Shown here one piece after another: positions 1 to 8,913 of a stretch of DNA of 64,000 nt. The stretch comes from Xylophilus sp. Leaf220 (lineage in GTDB: Bacteria; Pseudomonadota; Gammaproteobacteria; Burkholderiales; Burkholderiaceae_C): positions 16,493-80,492 of the forward strand of contig NZ_LMKO01000026.1 of assembly GCF_001421705.1 (NCBI RefSeq). The letters run 5' to 3'. Positions within the stretch are counted from its first letter, which is position 1; every line of letters starts with the position of its first letter. Below the pieces are notes generated by a model. It worked only from the letters and a program-made list of their open reading frames with translations, ran no database searches and was not told where the DNA came from. The translations under genes were made by a program, and so were the position numbers.

Positions 1-2
1 AC

Positions 3-1187
3 AACCGCGACCTGCGGGTGGCGGCCCTCAACATCGAGCGGGCCCGCGCCCAGTACGGCATCCAGCGTGCCAACCTGTTCCCGTCGGTCAACGCCAGCGG
101 CGGCGCCAGCCGCAGCCGCACCGCGGCCGACACGGCGGCCAGCGGACGCTCTGCCACCGGCAACCAGTTCAACGCCGGCATCGGCTTCGCCAGCTACGAG
201 GTCGACCTGTTCGGCCGGCTGAACAACCTGAACGACGCGGCGCTGCAGACCTTCTTCTCCACCGCCGACACCCGCCGCAGCGTGCAGATCAGCCTGGTCG
301 GCGACACCGCCACCGCCTGGCTCACGCTGGCGGCCGACCTGCGGCGGCTGCAGCTGGCGCAGGAGACCCTCAAGAGCCAGCAGGCCTCGTACGAGCTGAC
401 CCGCCGCGCCCACGACCTGGGTGCCGAATCGGGCCTGACGCTGGCGCAGGCCCGCACCACCGTCGATTCGGCCCGCTCCGACGTGGCCGGCTTCACCCGG
501 CAGGCCGCGCAGGACCGCAATGCGCTGGCCCTGCTGGTCGGCGCGCCGGTGGACGACGCGCTGCTGCCCACCGCCGAAGACGTGACCGTGCCGGCCGCGG
601 CGCTGGTCGCGGTGCCGGCCGGCCTGCCGTCGGAGCTGCTGCAGAGCCGGCCCGACGTGCTGGCCGCCGAACACACCCTGCAGGGCGCAGGCGCCAGCAT
701 CGGCGCGGCGCGGGCCGCCTTCTTCCCGCGGATCACCCTCACCGCCTCGGCCGGCAGCGCCAGCCGCGAGTTGGACCGGCTCTTCGCAGGCGGCAACGGC
801 ACCTGGAGCTTCTCGCCCCAGATCGTGCTGCCGATCTTCAACGCCGGCGCACTGCGCGCCAGCCTCGACGTGGCGCTGATCACCCGCGACATCAACGTCG
901 CCCAGTACGAGAAGACGCTGCAGACCGCGTTTCGCGAAGTGAGCGACGCCCTCGACGCCCGCGCCAACCTGGGCGAGCAGCTCGATGCCCAACGCTCGCT
1001 GCGCGATTCGACGGCCACCGTGCTGCAGCTGTCGCAGGCGCGGTTCCGCACCGGGCTCGACAGCTACCTGGACGTGCTGGTCTCGCAGCGCGCGTTCTAC
1101 ACCGCCGGGCAGAACCTGATCACCCTCCAGCTGGCGGAGCAGGCCAACCGGATCACGCTCTACCGGGTGATGGGCGGTGGCGCGTAG
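3..1187 (+). CDS. RND efflux outer-membrane channel lipoprotein (NodT/OprM family), 5' end cut by window
   Basis: The reading frame is open from the first bases of the window and ends at a TAG, so only the C-terminal ~394 residues are present. The protein is the outer-membrane TolC-like channel that works with an inner-membrane RND pump and a periplasmic adaptor. The repeated helix-hairpin architecture typical of the OEP family is visible: an early stretch around NLFPSVNASGG, a later one with SRPDVLAAEHTL and a C-terminal FRTGLDSYLDVLVSQR segment, each characteristic of NodT-type channels. The pump and adaptor genes, and the lipoprotein signal if present, must lie upstream of the window. The next gene starts 4 bases after the stop. 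Confidence 0.93.
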   Translation, partial: NRDLRVAALNIERARAQYGIQRANLFPSVNASGGASRSRTAADTAASGRSATGNQFNAGIGFASYEVDLFGRLNNLNDAALQTFFSTADTRRSVQISLVGDTATAWLTLAADLRRLQLAQETLKSQQASYELTRRAHDLGAESGLTLAQARTTVDSARSDVAGFTRQAAQDRNALALLVGAPVDDALLPTAEDVTVPAAALVAVPAGLPSELLQSRPDVLAAEHTLQGAGASIGAARAAFFPRITLTASAGSASRELDRLFAGGNGTWSFSPQIVLPIFNAGALRASLDVALITRDINVAQYEKTLQTAFREVSDALDARANLGEQLDAQRSLRDSTATVLQLSQARFRTGLDSYLDVLVSQRAFYTAGQNLITLQLAEQANRITLYRVMGGGA

Positions 1188-1191
1188 CCCC

Positions 1192-2199
1192 ATGCGTGTC
1201 GCGGCCATGCTGGTCGGGCTGTGCTGGGCCCTGCTCGCATCCGGCGCGAACGCCGCGGCTTGCGATGCCGGAGCCTCCGATGCCTGCTATTTCGGCTTCG
1301 AGCCGCCGGCGGCGCAGGGGCGCCTGCACTACTACGCCTCGATTCCGCCAGGCACCGCCGCCGCCGCGCCGACCCGCGCGCTGATCGCCCTGCACGGCCA
1401 TCCGCGCGATGCGGCCAAGACATTCGACGCCGCGCTGCGGGCGGTGCGCCAGCGCGGCCGCACGGGCGACACGCTGGTCGTCGCGCCGGTGTTCCAGGTC
1501 GACGCCACGCGCGCCGCCCGGTGCAGCACGCCCGGCGTGCCGGCCGCGCAGCCGGGCGACCTGCTGTGGACCTGCGCCTCGTGGCTGGAGGGCGCGCCGT
1601 CGGTCAACGGCGCAGGGCTGGGCGCGTTCGCCGCACTCGATGCGCTGGTGGCCGAGCTGGTGCGCCAATGGCCCGGCCTGCGGGTGGTGACGGTGGCCGG
1701 CTTCTCGGCCGGCGCGCAGATGGTCCAGCATGCGATCGCCTTCGCGGCGCCCGCGCCGGCCGGCGTGGCCCTGCGCTATGTCGTGGCCGACCCGGGCACC
1801 TGGCTGTACTTCGACGCGTTCCGGCCCGCGCCGGCCGACCCGGCCACCTGCCCCGAGGTGAACCGCTGGAAATACGGGCTCGAGGCCCTGCCGGCGCACC
1901 TGCCCCGCTCCGCGGAGCAGGCACGCTCGGCCTATGCCGCCGCCGAGATCCACTACCTCGAAGGGGCGCTGGACAGCGGCGAGGGGAAAGGCATCGCCTA
2001 CCGCGCGCTCGACAAGTCCTGCGCCGCCGATGCGCAGGGCCCGTTCAGGCTGCAGCGCGGCCAGGCCTACGTGGCGCACGAAGGCACGCTGCGGGCCGCG
2101 CCGCGCGAACTGGTCGTCGTGCCCGGCTGCGCCCACGACGTGGCCTGCGTGTTCCCGGCGCCGGAGGCACGGGCGGCGCTGCTGGGGGCGCCGCCTTGA
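1192..2199 (+). CDS. Secreted alpha/beta-hydrolase-like protein
   Basis: Encodes 335 residues. I chose the ATG 4 bases after the preceding stop because it gives a clean signal peptide (residues 1-22, ending near GANAAA); an upstream in-frame GTG would overlap the previous gene. The sequence carries an oxyanion-type HGHP at residues 68-71 and a nucleophile elbow GFSAG with Ser172, and a C-terminal PGCAHD that could supply the histidine, so an alpha/beta-hydrolase fold is likely. Several cysteine pairs suggest a disulfide-bonded periplasmic or extracellular protein. Substrate is unknown; esterase/PHB-depolymerase-like families are the nearest type I recognise. Linkage to the efflux channel gene is positional only. 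Confidence 0.6.
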   Translation: MRVAAMLVGLCWALLASGANAAACDAGASDACYFGFEPPAAQGRLHYYASIPPGTAAAAPTRALIALHGHPRDAAKTFDAALRAVRQRGRTGDTLVVAPVFQVDATRAARCSTPGVPAAQPGDLLWTCASWLEGAPSVNGAGLGAFAALDALVAELVRQWPGLRVVTVAGFSAGAQMVQHAIAFAAPAPAGVALRYVVADPGTWLYFDAFRPAPADPATCPEVNRWKYGLEALPAHLPRSAEQARSAYAAAEIHYLEGALDSGEGKGIAYRALDKSCAADAQGPFRLQRGQAYVAHEGTLRAAPRELVVVPGCAHDVACVFPAPEARAALLGAPP

Positions 2200-2227
2200 C
2201 AGCGGCAAGAGGCGCGCGAACCGCCGG

Positions 2228-2725
2228 CTAGGCAGCGCGCGGCGGCAGCAGCACCGCCGGGTCGACCGCCGTGGTGTCCAGCACCGTCCCGATCCGGGCG
2301 CCGTGCGGCAGCACGCGCTTGCGCATGCACAGCACCGCGCGGTCCTTGCTCAGCAGTTGCGCGCGGTGCGCGACGGCCAGGTCGATGAAGCCCTGGTCGT
2401 CCGGGTCCTTGCAGGTGGCGGCGACCTTGGGCGCGACCGGGACGATGCGCGCGTGGCGGTCGAACCGGGCCAGCACGTCGGCCGCCTCCAGCCGGTAGAA
2501 CGCCAGGCGCGGCACGATCTGCGGATAGGCCAGCACCCGGGCCAGCTCCACCCGCATCGCATCGGTCGCGATCCAGTCGTGGCTGCCGGCGGCCAGCGCG
2601 GCGCGCACCGGCGCGGCGGCGGTGTCGTCGAAGACGAACACGTCCAGCACGATGTTGGTGTCGAGCACCAGGCAAGGCCGCGCCGGCCCCGCGGCGGCCG
2701 CCACCGCCTCGGGCAGCGCGCTCAA
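2228..2725 (-). CDS. PIN-domain ribonuclease, VapC-like (COG1569 type)
   Basis: A 165-residue PIN-domain protein. The acidic metal-binding residues are in the expected order: Asp22 in LDTN, Glu60, Asp115 in QGFIDLA and Asp128 in LLSKDRA. PIN proteins of this kind are usually toxin RNases of VapBC modules or standalone RNases. No partner antitoxin gene is seen next to it. The only start that keeps the whole domain and touches the upstream gene is a TTG that overlaps the ureG stop (TTGA); an internal GTG at codon 8 would also keep LDTN. The overlap implies translational coupling to ureG, unusual for a toxin-like gene. Confidence 0.75.
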   Translation of the reverse strand: MSALPEAVAAAAGPARPCLVLDTNIVLDVFVFDDTAAAPVRAALAAGSHDWIATDAMRVELARVLAYPQIVPRLAFYRLEAADVLARFDRHARIVPVAPKVAATCKDPDDQGFIDLAVAHRAQLLSKDRAVLCMRKRVLPHGARIGTVLDTTAVDPAVLLPPRAA

Positions 2726-3384
2726 GCCGCCTGCAGCATGCCGCGCTGCTCGATGAAGGCGATCACCTGCGCCAGGCCGTCCTGCGTCTTCAGGTTGGTC
2801 ATGACGAAGGGGCGCAGGCCCTGGGCGTTGGTGCGCATGCGGACGGTGTCCGATTCCATCACCGCCAGGTCGGCGCCCACGTGCGGCGCCAGGTCGGTCT
2901 TGTTGATGACGAACAGGTCGCTCTTGGTGATGCCCGGGCCGCCCTTGCGCGGGATCTTCTCACCGGCGGCCACGTCGATCACGTAGATCGTCAGGTCGCT
3001 CAGCTCCGGGCTGAAGGTGGCGGCCAGGTTGTCGCCGCCGGATTCCACGAAGACGATGTCGGCGTCCGGAAACGCCTCCAGCATGCGGTCGATCGCCTCG
3101 AGGTTGATCGAGCAGTCCTCGCGGATCGCCGTGTGCGGGCAGCCACCGGTCTCGACGCCCAGGATGCGCTCGGCCGGCAGCGCTCCGCTCACCGTCAGGA
3201 GCCGCTGGTCTTCCTTGGTGTAGATGTCGTTGGTGATCGCGACCAGGTCGTACTGCGTGCGCATCGCCTTGCAGAGCATTTCGAGCAGCGTCGTCTTGCC
3301 CGAGCCGACCGGCCCGCCGATGCCGACGCGCAGCGGCGGGAGCTTCTTGGTGCGGTGGGGGATGTGGTGGAGTGCGGAGGTCAT
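2722..3384 (-). CDS. ureG: Urease accessory GTPase UreG
   Basis: A 220-residue SIMIBI-class GTPase that drives nickel delivery to apo-urease within the UreD-UreF-UreG complex. The P-loop GPVGSGKT is at residues 24-31, the metal-binding Cys-Pro-His at 82-84 follows GVETGG, and the guanine-specificity NKTD is at 161-164. Length is normal for the family. It begins 6 bases after ureF ends and its stop overlaps the TTG of a PIN-domain gene. It is the last recognised urease gene of the cluster. Confidence 0.98.
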   Translation of the reverse strand: MTSALHHIPHRTKKLPPLRVGIGGPVGSGKTTLLEMLCKAMRTQYDLVAITNDIYTKEDQRLLTVSGALPAERILGVETGGCPHTAIREDCSINLEAIDRMLEAFPDADIVFVESGGDNLAATFSPELSDLTIYVIDVAAGEKIPRKGGPGITKSDLFVINKTDLAPHVGADLAVMESDTVRMRTNAQGLRPFVMTNLKTQDGLAQVIAFIEQRGMLQAA

Positions 3385-3390
3385 GGCGGA

Positions 3391-4083
3391 TCAGCTTCTG
3401 AATAAACGGGAGTATTGGGTTTCGTGGCGGGCCGAGAGGATCGCGAGCATCGGGCTCAGGGCCTGGCGTTCGTCGTCGGGGAGCGCCATCGCGCGCTTGA
3501 CGGCGAGGGGAATCGCATCGGCCAGGCGGCCCAGGATGCGCTGGCCGGCGCTCTGGCCGAGCGGTACCGACTTGAGGGCGGTCTGCACCATCGTCTCGGC
3601 CCAGCCGAAGGCGAAGGCGCTGCAGATGTCGACCGGCGCCGCATCGGTACGCGCCGCGGCGACGGCGAAGGCCACCGGGTAGGTCGGCTGCCAGCCGGCG
3701 AGCAGGCCCGCATCGGCCGGATGCAGGTTGCGCAGCCAGTCGGCCAGCGAGCGGCCCATCTGCTCGGTCTGCAGCCGCAGCTCGCTCGACTCGCGGCTGC
3801 GGCGCACCCAGTCGTCGAGCGTACGCAGGCGCGCGGCATCGCCGGCCCGGGCGGCCACCACACCCTGCGCCAGCACCGGCAGGTCGCTGCGGGCGAGCGA
3901 AAGGTGCAGCTGGTCGCAGATCCAGTCGGATGCTATCGATTCCGTAGCAACACCCCGGTATTCGACGCCGGCCTCGAGCCCTTCCGAGTATGAAAACCCG
4001 CCCACCGGCAGCGCCGGCGAGGCGAGCCAGATCAGTTGCAGCAGGCCGGCGCTGGCGCGCGGCGCCGGGGCGGCCTCAGGCAT
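3391..4083 (-). CDS. ureF: Urease accessory protein UreF
   Basis: A 230-residue UreF, the all-helical scaffold that links UreD to UreG and checks nickel loading. The ATG chosen overlaps the ureE stop by 8 bases and puts the canonical N-terminal block ([20 protein letters not shown]) near residue 12; the frame stays open upstream, but that stretch is only an alternate-frame reading of the ureE histidine tail. The C-terminal [10 protein letters not shown] region is also typical. Around residues 45-52 the DNA contains a GCTAC...GTAGC-like hairpin (about 3933-3949), possibly a trimmed copy of the window's intergenic repeat inside the gene. Confidence 0.96.
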   Translation of the reverse strand: MPEAAPAPRASAGLLQLIWLASPALPVGGFSYSEGLEAGVEYRGVATESIASDWICDQLHLSLARSDLPVLAQGVVAARAGDAARLRTLDDWVRRSRESSELRLQTEQMGRSLADWLRNLHPADAGLLAGWQPTYPVAFAVAAARTDAAPVDICSAFAFGWAETMVQTALKSVPLGQSAGQRILGRLADAIPLAVKRAMALPDDERQALSPMLAILSARHETQYSRLFRS

Positions 4084-4900
4084 GGCCGGGACGCTTGGCG
4101 TGGAACTGCACGGCGACCGGCGCGGGAGCGGGCGCGTGGTCGTGACCGTGGTCGCCGTGCGCGCATCCGGGTCCGCGGACGTGGCCGGGCGCGCCATGCG
4201 CAGCGGGGGCAGGCGCCGCGGGGGTGTGGTCATGCGTATGGCCATGATCGTGGTGGCCGTGGGCGCATCCCGGGCCGTGGACGTGGCCGGGCGCGCCGTG
4301 GGCGGGCGCCGTATCGTGCGCGTGGCCGTGGCCGTGGCCGGCTTCGGCCGCAGGGGCGTGGGCGTGCTGCGGCGCGCCGTGGGCGTGGTCGTGACCATGC
4401 GCATGGCCGTGCCCGGCATGGCCGTGCGCGCCGTGGGACGCGCCGTGCGCCCCGTAGGCGCCGCCCTCGGGCTCGAACGGCTCGGTCGCCTCGCGCACGA
4501 TCAGGTGCTGGGAGCGCAGCATCTCGGCCAGCACATGATCGGGCTCGATCTGCAGGTAGGCCGGGTTCAGCTCGATCGGCACATGGCGGTTGCCCAGGTG
4601 GTAGGCGGCGCGGGTCAGGTCGAAGGGCGTGCCGTGGGCGGTGCAGTGGGTGATGCGCAGCACCGGCTGTGCTGCTGCGACCACGCGGACCAGCGAGCCG
4701 TCCTCGGCCACCAGCACGTCGCCGCCGCGCACCAGCGTGCCGCGCGGCAGGAACACGCCGATGTGGCGGCCGCCGCTGTCGGTGGCGTCGAAACGGCTTT
4801 TCTGGCGCACGTCCCAGTCGAGTTCGACGGTGGCGGCGCGCTTCAAGAGGACGGGCGCGAGGCCGCGGCCCTGGGGCATGAGTTTGTTGGCGGTGAGCAT
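4076..4900 (-). CDS. ureE: Urease accessory nickel metallochaperone UreE with an extended His-rich tail
   Basis: Encodes 274 residues, well above the 150-200 usual for UreE. Residues 1-145 form the normal peptide-binding and metal-binding domains, including [19 protein letters not shown]. Residues 146-274 are a low-complexity tail with 34 histidines in 129 residues by my count, mostly as HGH, HAH and HDH, plus two Gly-Pro-Gly-Cys elements. The block [16 protein letters not shown] occurs twice, 34 residues apart. UreE brings nickel to the UreDFG complex; His-rich tails in Klebsiella-type UreE bind extra nickel, so a storage or buffering role is inferred. It starts 16 bases after yoeB and overlaps ureF. 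Confidence 0.95.
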   Translation of the reverse strand: MLTANKLMPQGRGLAPVLLKRAATVELDWDVRQKSRFDATDSGGRHIGVFLPRGTLVRGGDVLVAEDGSLVRVVAAAQPVLRITHCTAHGTPFDLTRAAYHLGNRHVPIELNPAYLQIEPDHVLAEMLRSQHLIVREATEPFEPEGGAYGAHGASHGAHGHAGHGHAHGHDHAHGAPQHAHAPAAEAGHGHGHAHDTAPAHGAPGHVHGPGCAHGHHDHGHTHDHTPAAPAPAAHGAPGHVRGPGCAHGDHGHDHAPAPAPVAVQFHAKRPGHA

Positions 4901-4916
4901 GGGGTGCAGTGGGTTT

Positions 4917-5183
4917 TCAGGTGCTGTAGTGCTGGCGCAGTCGCGCGATCTCGATACGCTCTTCGTGGTACCGGTAGACGATGCGGTGTTCGTCGGTGAT
5001 CCGCCGCGACCACCAGCCGGCCAGGTTGTGCTTCAGGGGCTCGGGTTTGCCGATGCCCTCGTACGGGTGACGCTGGATATCCGTGATCAACAGATGGATG
5101 CGCTTGACGATGGAGCGGTCGGTCAGTTGCCATTGCAGATATTCCTCCCAAGCTCTGGAGGAAAAAGTCAGGCTGCTGCTCAT
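4917..5183 (-). CDS. yoeB: mRNA interferase toxin YoeB (Txe/YoeB family)
   Basis: An 88-residue RelE-superfamily toxin that cleaves mRNA in the ribosomal A site. It closely resembles E. coli YoeB ([10 protein letters not shown] then [13 protein letters not shown]), and all expected catalytic positions are present: Glu48, Arg67, His85 and Tyr86. Its ATG overlaps the stop of the antitoxin gene as ATGA, the normal arrangement for coupled translation. Placement between ureC and ureE is unusual; the toxin looks intact and therefore probably functional. Confidence 0.95.
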   Translation of the reverse strand: MSSSLTFSSRAWEEYLQWQLTDRSIVKRIHLLITDIQRHPYEGIGKPEPLKHNLAGWWSRRITDEHRIVYRYHEERIEIARLRQHYST

Positions 5184-5476
5184 GCGCCCTTGGAACCGCC
5201 TGCGTCGTCCTGCGCCATCGCATCGAGCTCTTCCAGCGACCGCATCACGCCACCGCCACGGTTGAGTTCGTCGATCGACGCCAGCAAGGCACGCGCATTC
5301 TCGGGCGAGCGCAGGAGGTAGGCAGTTTCCTCCCACGCGCTGAAATCGTCCAGGCTCATCAGTACGGCGGGCTTGCCCCGCTGGCGGGTGATGAGCACCG
5401 GCGCCCGGTCGTCGTTCACCTTGTCGAGCAGCGAGGCGAAGTTGCTGCGTGCATCCGAATAGCTGACGGCATCCAT
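5180..5476 (-). CDS. yefM: Antitoxin YefM (Phd/YefM family)
   Basis: A 98-residue antitoxin. The start is set at the ATG giving MDAVSYSDAR, the standard N-terminus; the frame continues 11 codons upstream through the operator and is not expected to be coding. The N-terminal half is the DNA-binding Phd fold (SYSDARSNFASLLDKV, APVLITRQRGKPAVLMS) and the C-terminal half is the extended toxin-binding segment. It should neutralise YoeB and, with it, repress the operon through the palindrome just upstream. Confidence 0.95.
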   Translation of the reverse strand: MDAVSYSDARSNFASLLDKVNDDRAPVLITRQRGKPAVLMSLDDFSAWEETAYLLRSPENARALLASIDELNRGGGVMRSLEELDAMAQDDAGGSKGA

Positions 5477-5486
5477 GGGAGTTCCA

Positions 5487-5518
5487 GTACAAAAAATGGT
5501 ACGTACCATCTATTGTAC
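5487..5518. promoter_or_regulatory. Operator palindrome of yefM-yoeB
   Basis: A 32-base near-palindrome centred between 5502 and 5503, with 14 of 16 half-site positions symmetric. Its core ATGGTACGTACCAT (5496-5509) is perfectly palindromic and is flanked symmetrically by GTAC at 5487-5490 and 5515-5518. On the minus strand a TACAAT (plus 5512-5517) could be a -10 element overlapping the palindrome. YefM operators in other bacteria are also paired TGTACA-like palindromes, so autoregulation is inferred. Confidence 0.75.
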
Positions 5519-5526
5519 GTTTTGAG

Positions 5527-7245
5527 CTAGAACAGGAAATACCGCTGCGCCATCGGCAGCACGCTGGCCGGCTCGCAGGTCAGCAGTTGCCCGTCGGCCC
5601 GCACCTCGTAAGTCTGGGCGTCGATCTCCATGCGCGGCGTGGCGCCGTTGTGGACCAGGTGGTGCTTGCGCACCCCGCGGATGTTCTTGACCGCCGACAG
5701 CGTCTTCTTCAGCCCGAACTTCTCCTGGATGCCCAGCCCCAGTCCCGCCTGCGAGACGAAGGTGAGCGAGCCCTGCGCGATCGCGCCCCCGTAGGCACCG
5801 AACATCGGCCGGTAGTGCACCGGCTGCGGCGTGGGGATGGAGGCGTTGGGGTCGCCCATCGCGGCCATGGCGATGAAGCCGCCCTTCAGGATCACCGACG
5901 GCTTCACCCCGAAGAAGGCCGGCTTCCACAGCACGATGTCGGCCCACTTGCCTTCCTCGATGCTGCCCACCTCGTGGCTGATGCCGTGGGCGATGGCCGG
6001 GTTGATGCCCAGCTTGGCGATGTAGCGCTTGGCGCGGAAGTTGTCGTTGCGCGCGGAGTCCTCGGGCAGTGTGCCCCGCTGCTGCTTCATCTTGTGCGCC
6101 GTCTGCCAGCAGCGGATGGTGATCTCGCCGACCCGGCCCATCGCCTGGCTGTCGGAGCTGAACATGCTGATCGCGCCCAGGTCGTGCAGGATGTCCTCGG
6201 CCGCGATGGTCTCCTTGCGGATGCGGCTTTCGGCGAAGGCCAGGTCCTCGGCGATGGCCGGGTCGAGGTGGTGGCAGACCATCAGCATGTCGACGTGTTC
6301 GTCGAGCGTGTTGATGGTGTAGGGCATGGTCGGGTTGGTGGAGCTGGGCAGGAAATTGGCCTCGCCCACCACCCGCAGGATGTCGGGCGCGTGGCCGCCG
6401 CCGGCGCCTTCGGTGTGGAAGGCGCAGAGGCTGCGGCCGGCGGCGGCCGCGATGGTGTTCTCGACGAAGCCCGATTCGTTGAGCGTGTCGCTGTGGATCG
6501 CCACCTGCGTGTCGGTCTCGTCGGCCACGCTCAGGCAGGCGTCGATCGCCGACGGCGTGGTGCCCCAGTCCTCGTGCAGCTTCAGGCCGATCACGCCGGC
6601 GTCGATCTGCTCGCGCAGCGCGTCGGGTCGGCTGGCGTTGCCCTTGCCCAGGAAGCCCAGGTTCATCGGGAAGGCGTCGGCCGCCTGCAGCATCCGCTCG
6701 ATGTTGGCCGGGCCGGGCGTGCAGGTGGTGGCGAAGGTGCCGGTGGCCGGGCCGGTGCCGCCGCCCAGCATGGTGGTGGTGCCGGCGGCCAGCGCATGCT
6801 CGATCTGCTGCGGGCAGATGAAGTGGATGTGGCTGTCGATCGCGCCGGCGGTCACGATGCTGCCTTCGCAGCTCAGGATCTCGGTGCCCGGGCCGATGAC
6901 GATGTCGACGCCGGGCTGCACGTCCGGGTTGCCCGCCTTGCCGATCTTCACGATGCGGCCGCCCTGGATGCCGATGTCGGCCTTGACGATGCCCCAGTGG
7001 TCGAGGATCAGCGCGTTGGTCAGCACCAGGTCCATGGCACCGGAGGCGTTGGTGCGCTGGCTCTGCGCCATGCCGTCGCGGATCGTCTTGCCGCCGCCGA
7101 ACTTCACCTCCTCGCCGTAGCTGCCGGCGCGCAGGGTGTAGTCGGCCTCGACCTCGACCACCAGGTCGGTGTCGGCCAGCCGCACCCGGTCGCCAACGGT
7201 GGGGCCGAAGATTTCCGCATAGGCGCGGCGGGAGATGGTGGCCAT
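5527..7245 (-). CDS. ureC: Urease subunit alpha UreC
   Basis: The 572-residue catalytic subunit; hydrolyses urea to ammonia and carbamate in the cytoplasm. All nickel-site elements are visible: [10 protein letters not shown], the lysine that becomes carbamylated in [34 protein letters not shown], the mobile-flap Cys-His in MVCHHLD and the aspartate in [10 protein letters not shown]. Length matches the family. It is separated from ureB by 87 bases containing a dispersed repeat, and from yefM by 50 bases. Confidence 0.99.
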   Translation of the reverse strand: MATISRRAYAEIFGPTVGDRVRLADTDLVVEVEADYTLRAGSYGEEVKFGGGKTIRDGMAQSQRTNASGAMDLVLTNALILDHWGIVKADIGIQGGRIVKIGKAGNPDVQPGVDIVIGPGTEILSCEGSIVTAGAIDSHIHFICPQQIEHALAAGTTTMLGGGTGPATGTFATTCTPGPANIERMLQAADAFPMNLGFLGKGNASRPDALREQIDAGVIGLKLHEDWGTTPSAIDACLSVADETDTQVAIHSDTLNESGFVENTIAAAAGRSLCAFHTEGAGGGHAPDILRVVGEANFLPSSTNPTMPYTINTLDEHVDMLMVCHHLDPAIAEDLAFAESRIRKETIAAEDILHDLGAISMFSSDSQAMGRVGEITIRCWQTAHKMKQQRGTLPEDSARNDNFRAKRYIAKLGINPAIAHGISHEVGSIEEGKWADIVLWKPAFFGVKPSVILKGGFIAMAAMGDPNASIPTPQPVHYRPMFGAYGGAIAQGSLTFVSQAGLGLGIQEKFGLKKTLSAVKNIRGVRKHHLVHNGATPRMEIDAQTYEVRADGQLLTCEPASVLPMAQRYFLF

Positions 7246-7262
7246 GGCGAGCTCTCTCTGGT

Positions 7263-7328
7263 TTGCTATTTAATTAATAGCTGGAAGCCGGCGGCCGGCG
7301 CCGGCTGCAGCCATTTTTCGTTCAAGAA
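7263..7328 (+). repeat. Two-hairpin intergenic repeat, family A, copy 1
   Basis: Consists of a GCTATT...AATAGC hairpin, a 4-base spacer, a GCCGGC-rich hairpin and a tail reading TGCAGCCATTTTTCG. The same plan recurs at seven other intergenic sites in this window, in both orientations. This copy separates ureB from ureC inside the operon. No protein is encoded. A REP-like or mobile palindromic element is the likely nature, inferred only from recurrence and structure. Confidence 0.75.
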
Positions 7329-7332
7329 ACGG

Positions 7333-7638
7333 CTACAGCGGCCCCTGCACCAGGCCGCGGAAGCCGTAGACCACCCGGTCGCCCGCGTAGTCGACCAGTT
7401 CCACCGTGCGCTGCTGGCCCGGCTCGAAGCGCACCGCGCTGCCCGAGGCGATGTTGAGCCGCATGCCGCGCGCCGCGTCGCGGTCGAAGCCGAGCGCGCC
7501 GTTGGTCTCGGCGAAGTGGTAGTGCGAGCCGACCTGGATCGGCCGCTCGCTTTCGTTGCGCACCACCAGGGTCACGGTGCGGCGGCCGGTGTTGAGGGCG
7601 TGCTCGCCCTCGTCGGTGAAGAGTTCGCCGGGAATCAT
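7333..7638 (-). CDS. ureB: Urease subunit beta UreB
   Basis: A 101-residue beta subunit. The ATG giving MIPGELFTD is the conserved family start. The signature [11 protein letters not shown] and the C-terminal [10 protein letters not shown] are both present. UreB packs with UreA and UreC in the (ABC)3 holoenzyme and takes part in recruiting UreD/UreF. The ureJ gene ends 14 bases upstream. Confidence 0.98.
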   Translation of the reverse strand: MIPGELFTDEGEHALNTGRRTVTLVVRNESERPIQVGSHYHFAETNGALGFDRDAARGMRLNIASGSAVRFEPGQQRTVELVDYAGDRVVYGFRGLVQGPL

Positions 7639-7652
7639 GCTGACGGTCCCTT

Positions 7653-8291
7653 TCAGGCCAGGCGGGTCAGCAGCACCACGCCCAGGCCGGCCACCGCCGC
7701 ACCCGCGATGCGCGGCAGCCAGGCCGAGCGGGTGCGCAGCGCCCAGCCGGCGGCGATGCCCGCGCCGTGCAGCAGCACGGTGGCGACCAGCATGCCGGCC
7801 AGCACCAGCGCGGCGTTGGCGCTGCCCGCCAGCTCGGTGCCGTGGGCGATGCCGTGGAACAGCGCGAACACGCCCACCACCGCCGCCGACACCGCGCCCG
7901 GCAGCCGCATCCGCGTCAGCACCAGCAGGCCGAGCGCCAGCAACGAGGTGGCGATCATCGGCTCGACCGCGGGCAGCGCCAGGCCCTGCAGGCCCAGGAG
8001 CGCGCCGGCCAGCAGCATCGCGGCGAAGGCCAGCGGCGCCCGCAGCAGCTCGGCGCCACCCTGGCGCGCCACCAGCGCCGACCACAGGCCCACCGCCACC
8101 ATCGCGGCCAGGTGGTCGGTGCCGGTGAACGGATGCACGAAGCCGGCGAGGAAGCCGCCCGCCCCGCCCGCGGCCGTGCCGCCGTGGTGGGAACCGGCAT
8201 CGGCCCCTAGGTGGGCCAGCGCGGCCAGGGGGGCGGCACAGGCCGCGGTGGCGGCCGCGGTGCGGGCCAGGAAGAGCTTGTTGCGGGACAT
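7653..8291 (-). CDS. ureJ: HupE/UreJ family membrane protein, probable nickel permease of the urease cluster
   Basis: Encodes 212 residues. The ATG has a good AAAGGAAC ribosome site and yields a signal peptide (residues 1-26); the much longer open frame upstream is only a shadow of ureA. The family signature [12 protein letters not shown] follows the signal, then about six hydrophobic helices including a FHGIAHGTE motif. HupE/UreJ proteins act in nickel uptake or passage for hydrogenase and urease. Sitting between ureA and ureB is a common arrangement in beta-proteobacteria. Confidence 0.93.
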   Translation of the reverse strand: MSRNKLFLARTAAATAACAAPLAALAHLGADAGSHHGGTAAGGAGGFLAGFVHPFTGTDHLAAMVAVGLWSALVARQGGAELLRAPLAFAAMLLAGALLGLQGLALPAVEPMIATSLLALGLLVLTRMRLPGAVSAAVVGVFALFHGIAHGTELAGSANAALVLAGMLVATVLLHGAGIAAGWALRTRSAWLPRIAGAAVAGLGVVLLTRLA

Positions 8292-8401
8292 CACGGGTTC
8301 CTTTCGGGCGGACGAAGGGGAAACGGAAGGTGCGGGCACGGCGCCGGCATGGCCGGCGCGACGGGCAGCGGCGCTGCCGGCGAAACGCGGCCGGGCGCCC
8401 A

Positions 8402-8704
<303 letters not shown>

Positions 8705-8913
8705 GCCGTTCCTCGGGTTCGGTGCCGTGCGCCGTACGGCGCACCTTCCGGCGCAGGGCCGGGCAGTCCAGGATCGTAAAGCAGGAAACCTGCCAGACGG
8801 GCCGGTCGGCGGAGCAGGTTGGACCGGCCGTGCTGGATCAGGTGCCGGGTAGGTCACAGGTGACCGACCGGATGCGTAACAATACGTTTTCTTCCAGCCC
8901 GCAAACCCATTCA

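Noticed and set aside
4161..4302. CRISPR-like spacing of repeats in ureE
   Set aside because: Only two imperfect units, in frame and coding for His-rich protein; a coding duplication explains them.
4084..4419. An upstream in-frame extension of ureF
   Set aside because: It reads the UreE histidine tail in another frame (Thr/Arg/Pro-rich) and the conserved UreF N-terminus begins at 4083.
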